Positions 14,858-22,573 of a stretch of 29,557 nucleotides of DNA are shown in pieces. The stretch is from the IMG/VR virus record IMGVR_UViG_3300040801_002376, positions 1 to 29,557 of that record. One strand, 5' to 3'. Numbering within the stretch: position 1 is the first letter of the stretch; each line of letters starts with the position of its first letter. Source of the DNA: a virus. Under the pieces are notes generated by a model that saw only the letters and a program-made list of their open reading frames with translations, ran no database searches and was not told where the DNA came from. Position numbers and translations under genes: made by a program.

Positions 14858-15268
14858 CTATAGAGCTGTCTCAAGGTCACCGTGGTTGCCATCATGAGTA
14901 GGTGCTTCCCAACCCTCAGGCTTAATTAGATCTGGCAAACCGAATGGGTTTGGTCGACCTTCTTTGATACCAACAGACTTAGCCATGTTAGCTTCGAAGA
15001 CACGATCCCATGCTTCATTGGCATCTACTCCAAATACATCGAGTGTACCAATAGCGAAAACGCAGAGATCAATAAGACCATCCACAACTTCCTCAGGATC
15101 ATTTGCCTCGAAGGCATCGAATGTTTCATCTAGCTCTTCTTTACACATTGCAAGGCGGAACTGAAGGTATTTTTCCATCAGGTCTTTATTGCCTTTATTA
15201 TTTTCAAACCAATCACGCACACCAAACTTGTGATGCATCATCATAATATCATTTGCCCAATCAGACAT
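14858..15268 (-). CDS. MazG-like nucleotide pyrophosphohydrolase
   Basis: All-alpha NTP pyrophosphohydrolase: KEELDETFDAF and EEVVDGLIDLCVFAIG provide the ExxE and E/DxxD metal ligands. The C-terminal region NMAKSVGIKEGRPNPFGLPD is typical of the long phage MazG/PRA-PH-like variants. Likely hydrolyses a dNTP or (p)ppGpp-like substrate. Overlaps the shorter MazG-like gene upstream by eight bases; the tandem pair may form a heteromer, which is speculative. Confidence 0.8.
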   Translation of the reverse strand: MSDWANDIMMMHHKFGVRDWFENNKGNKDLMEKYLQFRLAMCKEELDETFDAFEANDPEEVVDGLIDLCVFAIGTLDVFGVDANEAWDRVFEANMAKSVGIKEGRPNPFGLPDLIKPEGWEAPTHDGNHGDLETAL

Positions 15269-15503
15269 CTAGGTTACTCCATTTCTTAAGTTTTTCACGT
15301 TTAGCTTCGGCACACAGATAAGATCGATCGAGATCAACCAGTCCATACTCTTGCAAAAGTTGAATCATGCATAGCACATCTCCCACTTCTGACTCGAGTC
15401 GATCTGACTGTTTATAGCCAAATCGAATCACTTTAGATGCCTCGACCGATAGTTCAGCACATTCTTCCATCAAGATTGTAAGAAGTTCTTGCTTATTATC
15501 CAT
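15261..15503 (-). CDS. Short MazG-like protein
   Basis: Residues MEECAELSVEASK and ESEVGDVLCMIQLL give the EExxE and ExxD pairs of MazG-type enzymes. From ATG 15503 it is 80 residues. Two longer starts exist at 15518 and 15539, but the promoter at 15507-15535 covers them. Transcription from that promoter would begin close to or just after 15503, so the true start is uncertain; M11 (MEECAEL) is the next option. Its partner gene follows with an eight-base overlap. Confidence 0.75.
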   Translation of the reverse strand: MDNKQELLTILMEECAELSVEASKVIRFGYKQSDRLESEVGDVLCMIQLLQEYGLVDLDRSYLCAEAKREKLKKWSNLDV

Positions 15504-15506
15504 TAC

Positions 15507-15535
15507 ATTATACTCCATTTGGGGGTGTTTGTACA
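15507..15535 (-). promoter_or_regulatory. Early promoter overlapping MazG-like start region
   Basis: Minus strand: -35 TGTACA at 15530-15535, 17-bp spacer, -10 TATAAT at 15507-15512. The candidate start codon begins only four bases after the -10 box, so the transcript would be leaderless or begin inside the open frame. Confidence 0.8.
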
Positions 15536-15552
15536 CCATTAATTTAAACTAT

Positions 15553-16158
15553 TTAGTCCCATAGTCCTTCATAGTATTTTCCGAACAAGCGGAACCCGTT
15601 CGACACACGTTCACGGTGCTCCTTGAGCCCATCCCAATCAACGTGTTTAAAGCTTCCTCCAAGCGGCTTTGTCTCATCATCAATCCACTTCCCGAAGAAA
15701 GACATCTCATCATCTTCCTCCATCTTGGATTCAAATGCAAAAATCATTTCATCCATAACCCAATCCCACGCCTGAAAGTGAAACTTGTCAGTATCGTGGT
15801 CTTCTGGTTCTTTATAACACTGAAGTTCTTCGGGCCGATCTTCCATATCAACGAATGGTGCCCCGTGCTTAGTTTCTTTAAGTTGAATAAGCATTGGGTG
15901 CACGATGTAGGCAAGCGTGTGATCCATACTCCAAGTGTCGTACCGGTGGATTTTAACTTTACGGTTAACTTCTTTATTATCTAGGTACAAGTTAATTGAA
16001 TGGTTATAAATCCACTGCAAAGCATCTTCGACCTTTTCAAGAAGTGCCTCAAACTTAGTAGTATTCTTTTCCCACTGATAGCCATACTTCTTATTCATAT
16101 AATTATAATGAATTTGAGAAGTCCAACGATTTATATATGGACCAATATTAACTTTCAT
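15553..16158 (-). CDS. Widespread phage protein of unknown function, 201 aa
   Basis: Opens MKVNIGPYINRW and contains IHRYDTWSMDHTLAYIV and QLKETKHGAPFVDMED, segments I recall from a family found across many dsDNA phages with no assigned function. The C-terminal half has acidic stretch KMEEDDE and an FxLFGKYYEGLWD tail. Overlaps the upstream gene by eleven bases. The conserved His/Asp residues would allow a metal site, but this is not established. Confidence 0.8.
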   Translation of the reverse strand: MKVNIGPYINRWTSQIHYNYMNKKYGYQWEKNTTKFEALLEKVEDALQWIYNHSINLYLDNKEVNRKVKIHRYDTWSMDHTLAYIVHPMLIQLKETKHGAPFVDMEDRPEELQCYKEPEDHDTDKFHFQAWDWVMDEMIFAFESKMEEDDEMSFFGKWIDDETKPLGGSFKHVDWDGLKEHRERVSNGFRLFGKYYEGLWD

Positions 16159-16405
16159 TTAAAAATTCTCCAGCTGTGAGGAAGTCCAACACAAGATTAA
16201 TAGCAAGATCAAGGCTTTCTGCTGAAAGCTCTATATCATTTCTTTCAATCGCCGTATTAAAAGCAAAGGCAACGTCTTCGTATGTGGCATTTGTGTAAAT
16301 TTCATCATAGTCCCAGTATGTGACTGTGAAAGTTACGCCATCTACCCGCATGTAAAACAGCATACAATCATCACCACCGTCGGTATTAAGTATTGCTATT
16401 GTCAT
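16148..16405 (-). CDS. Small acidic protein, 85 aa
   Basis: Opens MTIAILNTDGGDDCMLFYM; strands FTVTYWDYDEIY are followed by two helices with many Asp/Glu residues. Strongly acidic, so a DNA-mimic type inhibitor is conceivable but unsupported. First gene after the promoter at 16430, with AAAGGGAG upstream of the ATG. Not recognised. Confidence 0.7.
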   Translation of the reverse strand: MTIAILNTDGGDDCMLFYMRVDGVTFTVTYWDYDEIYTNATYEDVAFAFNTAIERNDIELSAESLDLAINLVLDFLTAGEFLNES

Positions 16406-16429
16406 GATGTATCTCCCTTTGTTGTATTA

Positions 16430-16458
16430 GTTATACCACAATCAAACAGAGATGTAAA
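16430..16458 (-). promoter_or_regulatory. Early promoter, T4-like GTTTACA form
   Basis: Minus strand: -35 TTTACA at 16453-16458 within GTTTACA, 17-bp spacer, -10 TATAAC at 16430-16435. This is the copy nearest to the T4 early consensus at the -35. The other promoters in the window use TGTACA instead. Confidence 0.75.
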
Positions 16459-16488
16459 CCCCTAAAATGCACTTTTTCATATTATTTT

Positions 16489-16839
16489 TCATTTGATAAT
16501 ACCCTTGTTCTTCAACATAAGATATTGCCCAGCTTCATAGTAAGTGCATCTAAGTTTTTTGGCAAGGTCTCGTTGCTCTTTTTCCGCTGCCTCTGCTTCA
16601 AGGTCTCGTTCGGTCTTAGCGATCCAACCTTCAGCACGAACAATTGGAGAACCTAGGCAATCTTCGTACGGCTCCATAGTCGATTCAAATTTAAATGTGA
16701 TATCCTTGTATCCCATCTTATGTGCTTTAATGTGCATTCGTCCTAAGATTTCGTGGATTTCTGTGCGTAAATACTCTCGATGCTCACTCAGAGTTTCATC
16801 CAGTTCATAGATGGTCACGTGTTTCATGTTGTCTTCCAT
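16489..16839 (-). CDS. Hypothetical helical protein, 116 aa
   Basis: Starts MEDNMKHVTIYELDETL; M5 is an alternative start with GGA upstream. The C-terminal half TERDLEAEAAEKEQRDLAKKL is a charged coiled-coil helix. The middle FKFESTMEPYED may be a short sheet. Last gene of the small-gene array starting at the 19395 promoter. Function unknown. Confidence 0.65.
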   Translation of the reverse strand: MEDNMKHVTIYELDETLSEHREYLRTEIHEILGRMHIKAHKMGYKDITFKFESTMEPYEDCLGSPIVRAEGWIAKTERDLEAEAAEKEQRDLAKKLRCTYYEAGQYLMLKNKGIIK

Positions 16840-16840
16840 A

Positions 16841-17047
16841 TCAAGTTGCCCTTAGCATTTTTGGGCAGTCCAAAGCACCGCACATATAACTCTGGTTGTG
16901 AGTAAAATCCATTCCACATTTTCGACACACATTCGAAGAAGTCTGAGTAGGAATAGAACTGCCTTTTATCATCAAATATTGGATAATCCACTCAAGGTCA
17001 CGTTCAATCTTATCCAGTCTACGAATATACTCTTCCTTGTCACTCAT
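16841..17047 (-). CDS. Small zinc-finger-like protein, 68 aa
   Basis: A helical N-terminus (MSDKEEYIRRLDKIERDLEW) precedes CRKCGMDF and CGALDCPK, four cysteines that probably hold one zinc. Belongs to the row of short genes beginning MSD. It overlaps the 17044-17370 gene by four bases. A nucleic-acid or protein interaction role is likely for such a finger. Confidence 0.7.
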   Translation of the reverse strand: MSDKEEYIRRLDKIERDLEWIIQYLMIKGSSIPTQTSSNVCRKCGMDFTHNQSYMCGALDCPKMLRAT

Positions 17048-17370
17048 TTAATAATCCAATCCATATTCATAAAATCCATATCCTCTGGCATCAGTTCCCA
17101 GCCAAGTTCTTTTAGTTGTGTTAGAGTGCCTGCAATGTTCATGCGCACGATATACGATTCTTTATGACACTGATAGCAAGAACCTGAAGAACCGTAGAAA
17201 TAAAAGAAATCTCCGCTTTCATGAACTTTGACAATACCACTATTCAAGCGCCACGAGTCGCCATCTAAATATCCACCACTGGTTCCCACAAGAACACGAT
17301 AGTGCGGTTCGGTTTCAGAAGGCGACTTAACAACCACCCAGTTATCGCATTTATACATTGTGTCACTCAT
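17044..17370 (-). CDS. Conserved phage protein with YGSSGSCYQCHK motif, 108 aa
   Basis: Beta-rich protein: WRLNSGIVKV and DFFYFYGSSGSCYQCHKESY are recognisable from small proteins in many tailed phages, function unknown. The CxxCH segment could bind metal. The C-terminus LKELGWELMPEDMD forms a final helix. MSD-type start, coupled to neighbours by four-base overlaps on both sides. Confidence 0.75.
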   Translation of the reverse strand: MSDTMYKCDNWVVVKSPSETEPHYRVLVGTSGGYLDGDSWRLNSGIVKVHESGDFFYFYGSSGSCYQCHKESYIVRMNIAGTLTQLKELGWELMPEDMDFMNMDWIIK

Positions 17371-17561
17371 TGTGTTTTTCCTTCATACTTCGCTTTAAGT
17401 CGTTCTAACTCTGCTCTTTCTTCACGTTCTCTATCTTCCTTTAACCATGCAATAGCCCGATCCAATTCATAACTACAAGACTTGTTCAGACAGGCAAACC
17501 CAACTGGGCCACAGTCAGATAGAGGCGTGTCACAACCTTTGCATAATAGATCATCACTCAT
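17367..17561 (-). CDS. Zinc-ribbon-like small protein, 64 aa
   Basis: CKGCDTPLSDCGPVGFAC...C gives C7, C10, C17 and later cysteines at C24 and C29, enough for a zinc ribbon. A charged helix ELDRAIAWLKEDREREERAEL follows and the protein ends YEGKTQ. The DNA at its start is nearly identical to the start of the next gene in the array (17554-17570 and 17768-17784). Confidence 0.7.
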   Translation of the reverse strand: MSDDLLCKGCDTPLSDCGPVGFACLNKSCSYELDRAIAWLKEDREREERAELERLKAKYEGKTQ

Positions 17562-17775
17562 CGTCTTGTCCTTTCAGTTCTGCCAAAAGGGTTTCTGCAA
17601 ATTCCATGTTATTCCTATGGCTGCCGTCGGACGCATTGCGCCGCACCTCAACGTCGTTGTGATAAAGCACAGCAACGTCGAAAGCTGTTCGCACGCAGAG
17701 GAATTTATGATCTCCAGATGTCGCCTCATAGGTATCCATAACAGGATCTCTCTTCCAAATTAGATTGTCACTCAT
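17554..17775 (-). CDS. Small MSD-type accessory protein, 73 aa
   Basis: Opens MSDNLIWKRDPVMDTYEA and continues with strands FLCVRTAFDVAVLYHNDVEV, then a helix ending LKGQDDE. Not recognised. Co-transcribed within the 16.5-19.4 kb array, overlapping the downstream gene by eight bases. Confidence 0.65.
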   Translation of the reverse strand: MSDNLIWKRDPVMDTYEATSGDHKFLCVRTAFDVAVLYHNDVEVRRNASDGSHRNNMEFAETLLAELKGQDDE

Positions 17776-17782
17776 CGTCTTG

Positions 17783-18058
17783 TCATTTCGTTGTGCTGCT
17801 TAGTTCTGCGAGGGTGGTTCTAGCACGTGAGCCACCATCAAAACCGCAGATGCCACCACTTCCGTCGCTCCACCCGCCGTAATATTCCAAAGTCTCTACC
17901 GCCTTCGCCAGCTTGGCTTCCAGTTCCTCGATGCGGTCAGTGGTAGCTTTGTAATCTTTATATTTTACCCAATCGCCATCACAGTCTTCCGCCATCTCTG
18001 CATATGTTCGAGTGTGGTGGTAGTCCAGTTGATACCGCTTTACCAGATCATCACTCAT
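17783..18058 (-). CDS. Coiled-coil accessory protein with glycine-rich tail, 91 aa
   Basis: ATG 18058 overlaps the TGA of the upstream gene as TGATG. A coiled coil containing TDRIEELEAKLAKAVETL is followed by GGWSDGSGGICGFDGGSRAR, a tail reminiscent of Ead/Ea22-type phage proteins. A 21-base stretch coding for part of the coil is identical in the next gene upstream. Confidence 0.65.
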   Translation of the reverse strand: MSDDLVKRYQLDYHHTRTYAEMAEDCDGDWVKYKDYKATTDRIEELEAKLAKAVETLEYYGGWSDGSGGICGFDGGSRARTTLAELSSTTK

Positions 18059-18405
18059 CACGATCCCTCATAGCTAATAGTGCGACCAGTATCTTCATAA
18101 ATCATTGACCAACCGCATCCATATGCAGGGACTACCTCTACGAATTGTGGCATTTGATTATCATCTTTAGGTCCATGACCACCGGTCAAGAAATATGCAC
18201 CACTCATTTCTGGTGTTGCGTGTTTAAAACGAATACGTTCACGTTCATAGATTTCAAGGCCTTTGCGCAGTTTTTCGTTTTCGGCTTCCAGTTCCTCGAT
18301 GCGTGCCTCTGCCTGCTCAAGCTCTGCCGTCACCTCTTGCAATGCGTCCCAGTCCTCCTGATCGTTAAGGTACTTGTTGATTGCGTATGTGTTTCCGTCA
18401 GTCAT
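18058..18405 (-). CDS. Coiled-coil accessory protein, 115 aa
   Basis: ATG 18405 (MTDGNTYAINKYL) with GGAGG seven bases upstream is preferred to the TTG just before it. Residues about 20-55 form a coiled coil (ELEQAEARIEELEAENEKL). The C-terminal half QFVEVVPAYGCGWSMIYEDT is beta-rich and resembles the end of other small phage proteins. Function unknown. Confidence 0.65.
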   Translation of the reverse strand: MTDGNTYAINKYLNDQEDWDALQEVTAELEQAEARIEELEAENEKLRKGLEIYERERIRFKHATPEMSGAYFLTGGHGPKDDNQMPQFVEVVPAYGCGWSMIYEDTGRTISYEGS

Positions 18406-18767
18406 CAAACTTCCTCCACAAATATCTCAGGGTTGCTACCATCCTCGTTACGTTCAATGCGGTAGACGCAGAGGCGGTTTTCTGTAGCCCCACGGTTCAC
18501 TTTATTTGAAGCCCCGACCCAACCCTCGTAGACGTTGTGCCACGTTGTGATGCCTATTTGGATGTCGTGAAGGTCATATTTACCCTCATCATCAGGCCAA
18601 TAAGCCCCGCTTTCTGCGTAATTACAGGCGCAACCCTCGTCATCGAAACCAACCAGAGGTCTCTCTTTGTTGTAATAAGAACGCCCCAAGATAGTGACCT
18701 TGCTTCCAAATCCATCAACATACTCTGCGGGGAACTCTGTTGGCGGTGTAAATTTACGTTTAGTCAT
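18405..18767 (-). CDS. Conserved accessory protein, 120 aa
   Basis: Starts MTKRKFTPPTEFPAEYV. Central part GFDDEGCACNYAESGAYWPD and C-terminal RLCVYRIERN are seen in prophage and phage hypothetical proteins. The strand-rich profile and two cysteines give no clear function. Coupled to the next gene by a one-base TGATG overlap. Confidence 0.7.
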   Translation of the reverse strand: MTKRKFTPPTEFPAEYVDGFGSKVTILGRSYYNKERPLVGFDDEGCACNYAESGAYWPDDEGKYDLHDIQIGITTWHNVYEGWVGASNKVNRGATENRLCVYRIERNEDGSNPEIFVEEV

Positions 18768-18970
18768 TCTGTTTTTCCTTCATGATCCACAAATAGTTTC
18801 AAAGTTTGACAGTCATCTTGGAGTTGATACGAAACACCTGTTACATTATGCTTTGTATAAACACGACCATCGTTATCAATTACTTCAACACGATTAACAC
18901 GAGAGAAGTCTCGGGCTTGCTCAGCAAACCACTCAGGACTCATTGGTTTACGATTCGGTGGAAGGGGCAT
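18764..18970 (-). CDS. Small accessory protein, 68 aa
   Basis: Opens MPLPPNRKPMSPEWFAEQARDF and ends FVDHEGKTE, the same EGKT ending as the 17367-17561 protein, with shared junction DNA after it. One helix then a four-strand region VEVIDNDGRVYTK. Not recognised. Confidence 0.65.
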   Translation of the reverse strand: MPLPPNRKPMSPEWFAEQARDFSRVNRVEVIDNDGRVYTKHNVTGVSYQLQDDCQTLKLFVDHEGKTE

Positions 18971-19388
18971 CTACAAACTCTCCATTAACGATTTTCATAT
19001 ATTTCGCAGGAGCACTCAAGTCTCCAACACGACGAAAGTATGCACGACCGCCATCTACTGCGCAGTTGCCAACTTGTCGATAGTCGTGACGGTGTTGAGA
19101 GTATTCCCAACCCTCTGGGCCTTCAAGCATACCAAACTCAAGGTCTTCAATTTTATCAGCATTTGTAATCATAATCTCAGCGTTGTCTGAGTATGGATTA
19201 CGGTATAGAGCAAAGTAGCGATTACCAAACTCTGGATGGGGTGTCTCACGATAGAAGACATCAGCTGCAAATGCTGCATGCTCTTGAATAGCTGAAGTGC
19301 AGACGTACTTAACACCTACTCCATCTTTTTCAGAGTATAGCTTGCAGACTTTGTCTGTTTCGAATAGCGGTTCATGTTTAATCATCAT
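18948..19388 (-). CDS. Hypothetical protein, 146 aa, first gene of accessory array
   Basis: Opens MMIKHEPLFETDKVCKLY. Residues around RYFALYRNPYSDNAEIMITNAD and YFRRVGDLSAPAKYMKI suggest a single alpha/beta domain found in phage accessory proteins. The ATG lies six bases after the -10 box of its promoter, so the mRNA is expected to start at or beside the start codon (leaderless). A second ATG follows at once. Function unknown. Confidence 0.7.
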   Translation of the reverse strand: MMIKHEPLFETDKVCKLYSEKDGVGVKYVCTSAIQEHAAFAADVFYRETPHPEFGNRYFALYRNPYSDNAEIMITNADKIEDLEFGMLEGPEGWEYSQHRHDYRQVGNCAVDGGRAYFRRVGDLSAPAKYMKIVNGEFVDAPSTES

Positions 19389-19394
19389 GTGTCC

Positions 19395-19423
19395 ATTATA
19401 TAATAGTTACGCGGGTTTGTACA
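19395..19423 (-). promoter_or_regulatory. Early promoter producing a leaderless transcript
   Basis: Minus strand: -35 TGTACA at 19418-19423, 17-bp spacer, -10 TATAAT at 19395-19400. The sequence reads TATAAT-GGACAC-ATG, placing the probable transcription start at the start codon of the 18948-19388 gene. Confidence 0.8.
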
Positions 19424-19428
19424 CACTT

Positions 19429-21960
19429 TTATGCAAAAAAATCTTCGAGATTTACAACAGGTTCAGAAGTCCAGCCGATTGCCTCAAGGATCGGGTTGAT
19501 CGCATCAAGAAATGTCTTATCAAACATCAGATTGTAATCGATGTATTTGTGCAACTGAAACTCGGGAGGAAGATAATCAGGGAAAGTGATTACGTTCTCA
19601 CGAATCGGGTTTGGTTTTTTGAGGTAGCAGAACTTTACCTTATCACCATTCTGGATCTTCTCGTACTCTTTGAGACCCTTAGTAAGGATGACGTTATTAT
19701 ATAGCAAAGCACCACGGACGTGGATTGGTGTACCTTTCTTATAGATGGCAGCACGGTCTTTCCACTTGATTACATCAGACACACCACGAGGGAACGATAT
19801 CTTCTCGGGAGGAAGAGACGTAAAGTGATCACGGAACTGCTGAATCGCACGTTGAGTATTTGTCTCAGAGCCAGTCATGATAACCTTAAACAAAGCTTTC
19901 ATGCCATCACGACAGACCTCGGGAGTAGAAGACTTAACAGCTTCGATACCCATGATCTTGAGCTTAGGTTCTTTGTACTCAACACCTTCTGAGTTGTGAA
20001 CGTTTAGGATGTAACGTTTCTTGGCAGTCCATACACCTTTATCGGCAATAACCTCACGCTCCATTACCATCTTTTGCTGGTAAGAGTTGAGCTGAGTTGC
20101 CATACCATCATATGACTTGGCAATAAGAGGTTCGAACTTATCAGACACGATCTTGTCAATAAGATCCACAACCTCTTTGACAGGCCGATCTTGCATACCA
20201 AGCTTCTTGACAAGAGGACCAAAGTTTACATAGTTTGAATCGGTGTCGATTGCAATCACATAGTCTTTGTTCTTAGTCTCACACACCTTATTCATGAAAT
20301 CATTGAATGTCTTCTCAGCCCAACGAATTGCAAGCTGGCCGGTAAGCGTAATACCCTCGGCCATACGCAGATCGAAGTGACGGAACCAACGGTTACCCAT
20401 TGCACCATAGAGTGAGTTCATCAAAATCTTGGCAGCCATTTGCTGATTGTCAAGGGTAGACACCTGCTTCTCGAGTTGATACACTCGTTGCTTATCAGTC
20501 TTATCTACGTTAACCAGCTCTTGCTGTGCACCAAGCATTGCTTTCTTGGTTGTCTTACGTTCGGCATAGATCTTCTCAATAATCGCAGGAATGATACCTT
20601 GACGATCTTTACGATACAATGTGCCGTTAGCTGCCATGGCAAGATTATCGGGATCAGGATTGAGACCGTTGCGTTGAGTGAGGCATGAGTCAACATCTAC
20701 ACCTGGAACAATATCATCGATAATAGTCTCGGGAGACATATTACACTGCATAATAATGTGAGGATAGAGTGAGTTCAAATCGAAAGAAACAACCCAGTCG
20801 TGCATGCCAACCTTTGGAGGTTTAACATAACCACCGGCAAAAGCAGTCTTCATCCGCTCTTCGTTAGGCTGAACCACAATACCTTTGTCATGCAGATCAC
20901 GATAGATGATCGAATCCCAGATAGCGGTAGTGCCTAGTGTGTCACCATAGTTGACACCACCACGGTAAGCCAGAGTCATTGCAAGGTTAATGAGACCCAT
21001 CTTGTCATCGAGTTTGTATACGATACCAACGTCTTTGATGTTATAGTCACCAAACTTTTGAGGATCTTGCTCATACAAGTCTTGCAAGTCTTTGTACTCT
21101 TCGTACGAAAGCTTCTTCTCACCCAGTTCAACGTGGGCAATATGGTCAAGTTTGTAAGATTCTTGGGCAGTGTAAGTAAATTTCTTGTACAGCTCAAGGT
21201 AGTCAAGCTCAGTCACGCCAACAATATCATAGTACTGTTGCTCACGACCATTGATCTTTACAGAACGTTGGCTGACACGGTTCCAGGGGGAAAGTTTGTT
21301 GGCATACTCCTCGCCAAGAAGTTTGACGATACGATTGACTACGTATGGAGTATCGAAGAACTTACAGTTCCAACCAGTAATAATGTCTGGTGTATTTACA
21401 GGAGAAGACCACCATCCAAGGAAGGCAGTCAATAAGTTAGCTTCGGTTGCACAATAGAATGCTTCTACCTGTACTCCGTCAAGATCTAGTTCTGACTTAG
21501 AACGATCCCATTCTTTGAGGTACCAGAGGTAGTAAGTATTGTTTTGATTATTGCGATAAGCAATTGCATTGATGGGGTTGTTTGCATCGGCAGGATCTGA
21601 GTAACCGTCTTCGGTTTTCATCACCTCGATATCGTAAAAGCCTACGTTCACTTGGTCAGGATCAAATGCGATCTGGCCAGGGAACTTCTCTTGAACGAAT
21701 TGGGTAACATAGTTAGTGTTACCATACACCTTAAAGTTAGGCATATCTTTATAGCGATCGACAAAGTCTTTTGCCTCACGCATGTCATCTAACTGTACGC
21801 CAGATACCCTTGCGCCGTCAAGCGCAAAGGTTTCTGATTTAGGATTAGGGACGAAGAGAGTGGGTTTGAATTTTACCCGCTCATGGACACGATGGCCACC
21901 CTTGTACCCGCGATAGAGTAAAGAGTTGCCGTACCGTGTTACGTTTGTATAGAATTCCAA
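19429..21960 (-). CDS. 43: DNA polymerase, family B (T4 gp43)
   Basis: Replicative polymerase with 3'-5' exonuclease, 843 residues (T4 gp43 has 898). Exo I is FYDIEV with D110 and E112. Polymerase motifs are DLNSLYPHIIMQ (A), KILMNSLYGAMGNRW (B) and AIDTDSNYVNF (C). The C-terminus NLEDFFA looks like a clamp-binding peptide for gp45. The start is TTG at 21960 (TTG GAA TTC TAT) with GGAGG seven bases upstream. It is the first gene of its own transcript from the promoter at 21987. Confidence 0.97.
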   Translation of the reverse strand: MEFYTNVTRYGNSLLYRGYKGGHRVHERVKFKPTLFVPNPKSETFALDGARVSGVQLDDMREAKDFVDRYKDMPNFKVYGNTNYVTQFVQEKFPGQIAFDPDQVNVGFYDIEVMKTEDGYSDPADANNPINAIAYRNNQNNTYYLWYLKEWDRSKSELDLDGVQVEAFYCATEANLLTAFLGWWSSPVNTPDIITGWNCKFFDTPYVVNRIVKLLGEEYANKLSPWNRVSQRSVKINGREQQYYDIVGVTELDYLELYKKFTYTAQESYKLDHIAHVELGEKKLSYEEYKDLQDLYEQDPQKFGDYNIKDVGIVYKLDDKMGLINLAMTLAYRGGVNYGDTLGTTAIWDSIIYRDLHDKGIVVQPNEERMKTAFAGGYVKPPKVGMHDWVVSFDLNSLYPHIIMQCNMSPETIIDDIVPGVDVDSCLTQRNGLNPDPDNLAMAANGTLYRKDRQGIIPAIIEKIYAERKTTKKAMLGAQQELVNVDKTDKQRVYQLEKQVSTLDNQQMAAKILMNSLYGAMGNRWFRHFDLRMAEGITLTGQLAIRWAEKTFNDFMNKVCETKNKDYVIAIDTDSNYVNFGPLVKKLGMQDRPVKEVVDLIDKIVSDKFEPLIAKSYDGMATQLNSYQQKMVMEREVIADKGVWTAKKRYILNVHNSEGVEYKEPKLKIMGIEAVKSSTPEVCRDGMKALFKVIMTGSETNTQRAIQQFRDHFTSLPPEKISFPRGVSDVIKWKDRAAIYKKGTPIHVRGALLYNNVILTKGLKEYEKIQNGDKVKFCYLKKPNPIRENVITFPDYLPPEFQLHKYIDYNLMFDKTFLDAINPILEAIGWTSEPVVNLEDFFA

Positions 21961-21986
21961 GTGTTAACCTCCACATGATTGAGTAT

Positions 21987-22015
21987 ATTATACATCAGTC
22001 TTAAGCGAAAGTACA
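21987..22015 (-). promoter_or_regulatory. Promoter of the DNA polymerase gene
   Basis: Minus strand: -35 TGTACT at 22010-22015, 17-bp spacer, -10 TATAAT at 21987-21992. The -35 overlaps the end of the intergenic region after the 22019-22303 gene. The leader is about 20 bases and includes the GGAGG for gp43. Confidence 0.75.
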
Positions 22016-22018
22016 CAG

Positions 22019-22303
22019 TTAAATGATAATCTTTTTATCTTGTGTGATAACCTTGGAGAACATCTGTTGGTACTGCTTACGTAGTCCGTCAACAGGATCA
22101 ACAACAAACATAATAAAGTTAGATGCGATAGTCATTCCTTTAGGAGCATCTGAATACGCCATAAAGGGAGCCAAGCCGAGAGAGTTTTCTTGAGTGGGGA
22201 TTAGGATTGCAACGTCTTTCAAAGTGAAATGATCTGGACCACCAGACAATTCGCACATAAGTTCTTCGCCAGTTGCTAGGCGTACGATTTTAATTTCAGA
22301 CAT
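22019..22303 (-). CDS. Conserved T4-like marine phage protein, possibly Sm/Lsm-like, 94 aa
   Basis: ATG 22303 has GGAG at six bases, which favours it over the ATG at 22315. MSEIKIVRLATGEELMCEL followed by strands FTLKDVAILIP resembles the Sm1-type barrel of small phage proteins from marine T4 relatives. The family similarity is from memory and the RNA-binding idea is inference. It lies between the terminator at 22324 and the polymerase gene promoter. Confidence 0.7.
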   Translation of the reverse strand: MSEIKIVRLATGEELMCELSGGPDHFTLKDVAILIPTQENSLGLAPFMAYSDAPKGMTIASNFIMFVVDPVDGLRKQYQQMFSKVITQDKKIII

Positions 22304-22323
22304 ATGAGTCTCCATAATAAAGT

Positions 22324-22349
22324 TAAAAAGAGGGGCGAAATGCCCCTCT
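22324..22349 (-). terminator. Rho-independent terminator after phasin-like genes
   Basis: On the minus strand a stem AGAGGGGC/GCCCCTCT with a five-base loop is followed by TTTTTAAC. It lies six bases after the stop at 22355 and closes the late hsp20-to-phasin block. Confidence 0.9.
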
Positions 22350-22354
22350 CGAGT

Positions 22355-22573
22355 TTAGTCTTTCTTTGATACGAAAGAATACATTTCTTTGGCTTTTTCC
22401 ATAAGGTCATCCATAGAATACATAGTGTATGCCTTCTGAACTTCCTCGACGGTTTTTTTGCCTTGTTCGGCCATGTTTTCAACAAACTGAATATTCATCT
22501 GACACTGTTGGTCCATATATTCTTTTGCAAGCTGAAGCATTTCTGCGCGGATTTCGAATGGGTTCTTGTTCAT
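22355..22573 (-). CDS. Phasin-like small helical protein, 72 aa
   Basis: Amphipathic helical protein: PFEIRAEMLQLAKEYMDQQ, then NIQFVENMAEQGKKTVEEV and a final helix. Pattern and size resemble phasins, proteins that coat polyhydroxyalkanoate granules in Alphaproteobacteria. The start overlaps the stop of the neighbouring phasin-like gene (TAATG), implying a matched pair. The assignment rests on sequence character only. Likely expressed late from the promoter upstream of hsp20. Confidence 0.55.
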   Translation of the reverse strand: MNKNPFEIRAEMLQLAKEYMDQQCQMNIQFVENMAEQGKKTVEEVQKAYTMYSMDDLMEKAKEMYSFVSKKD

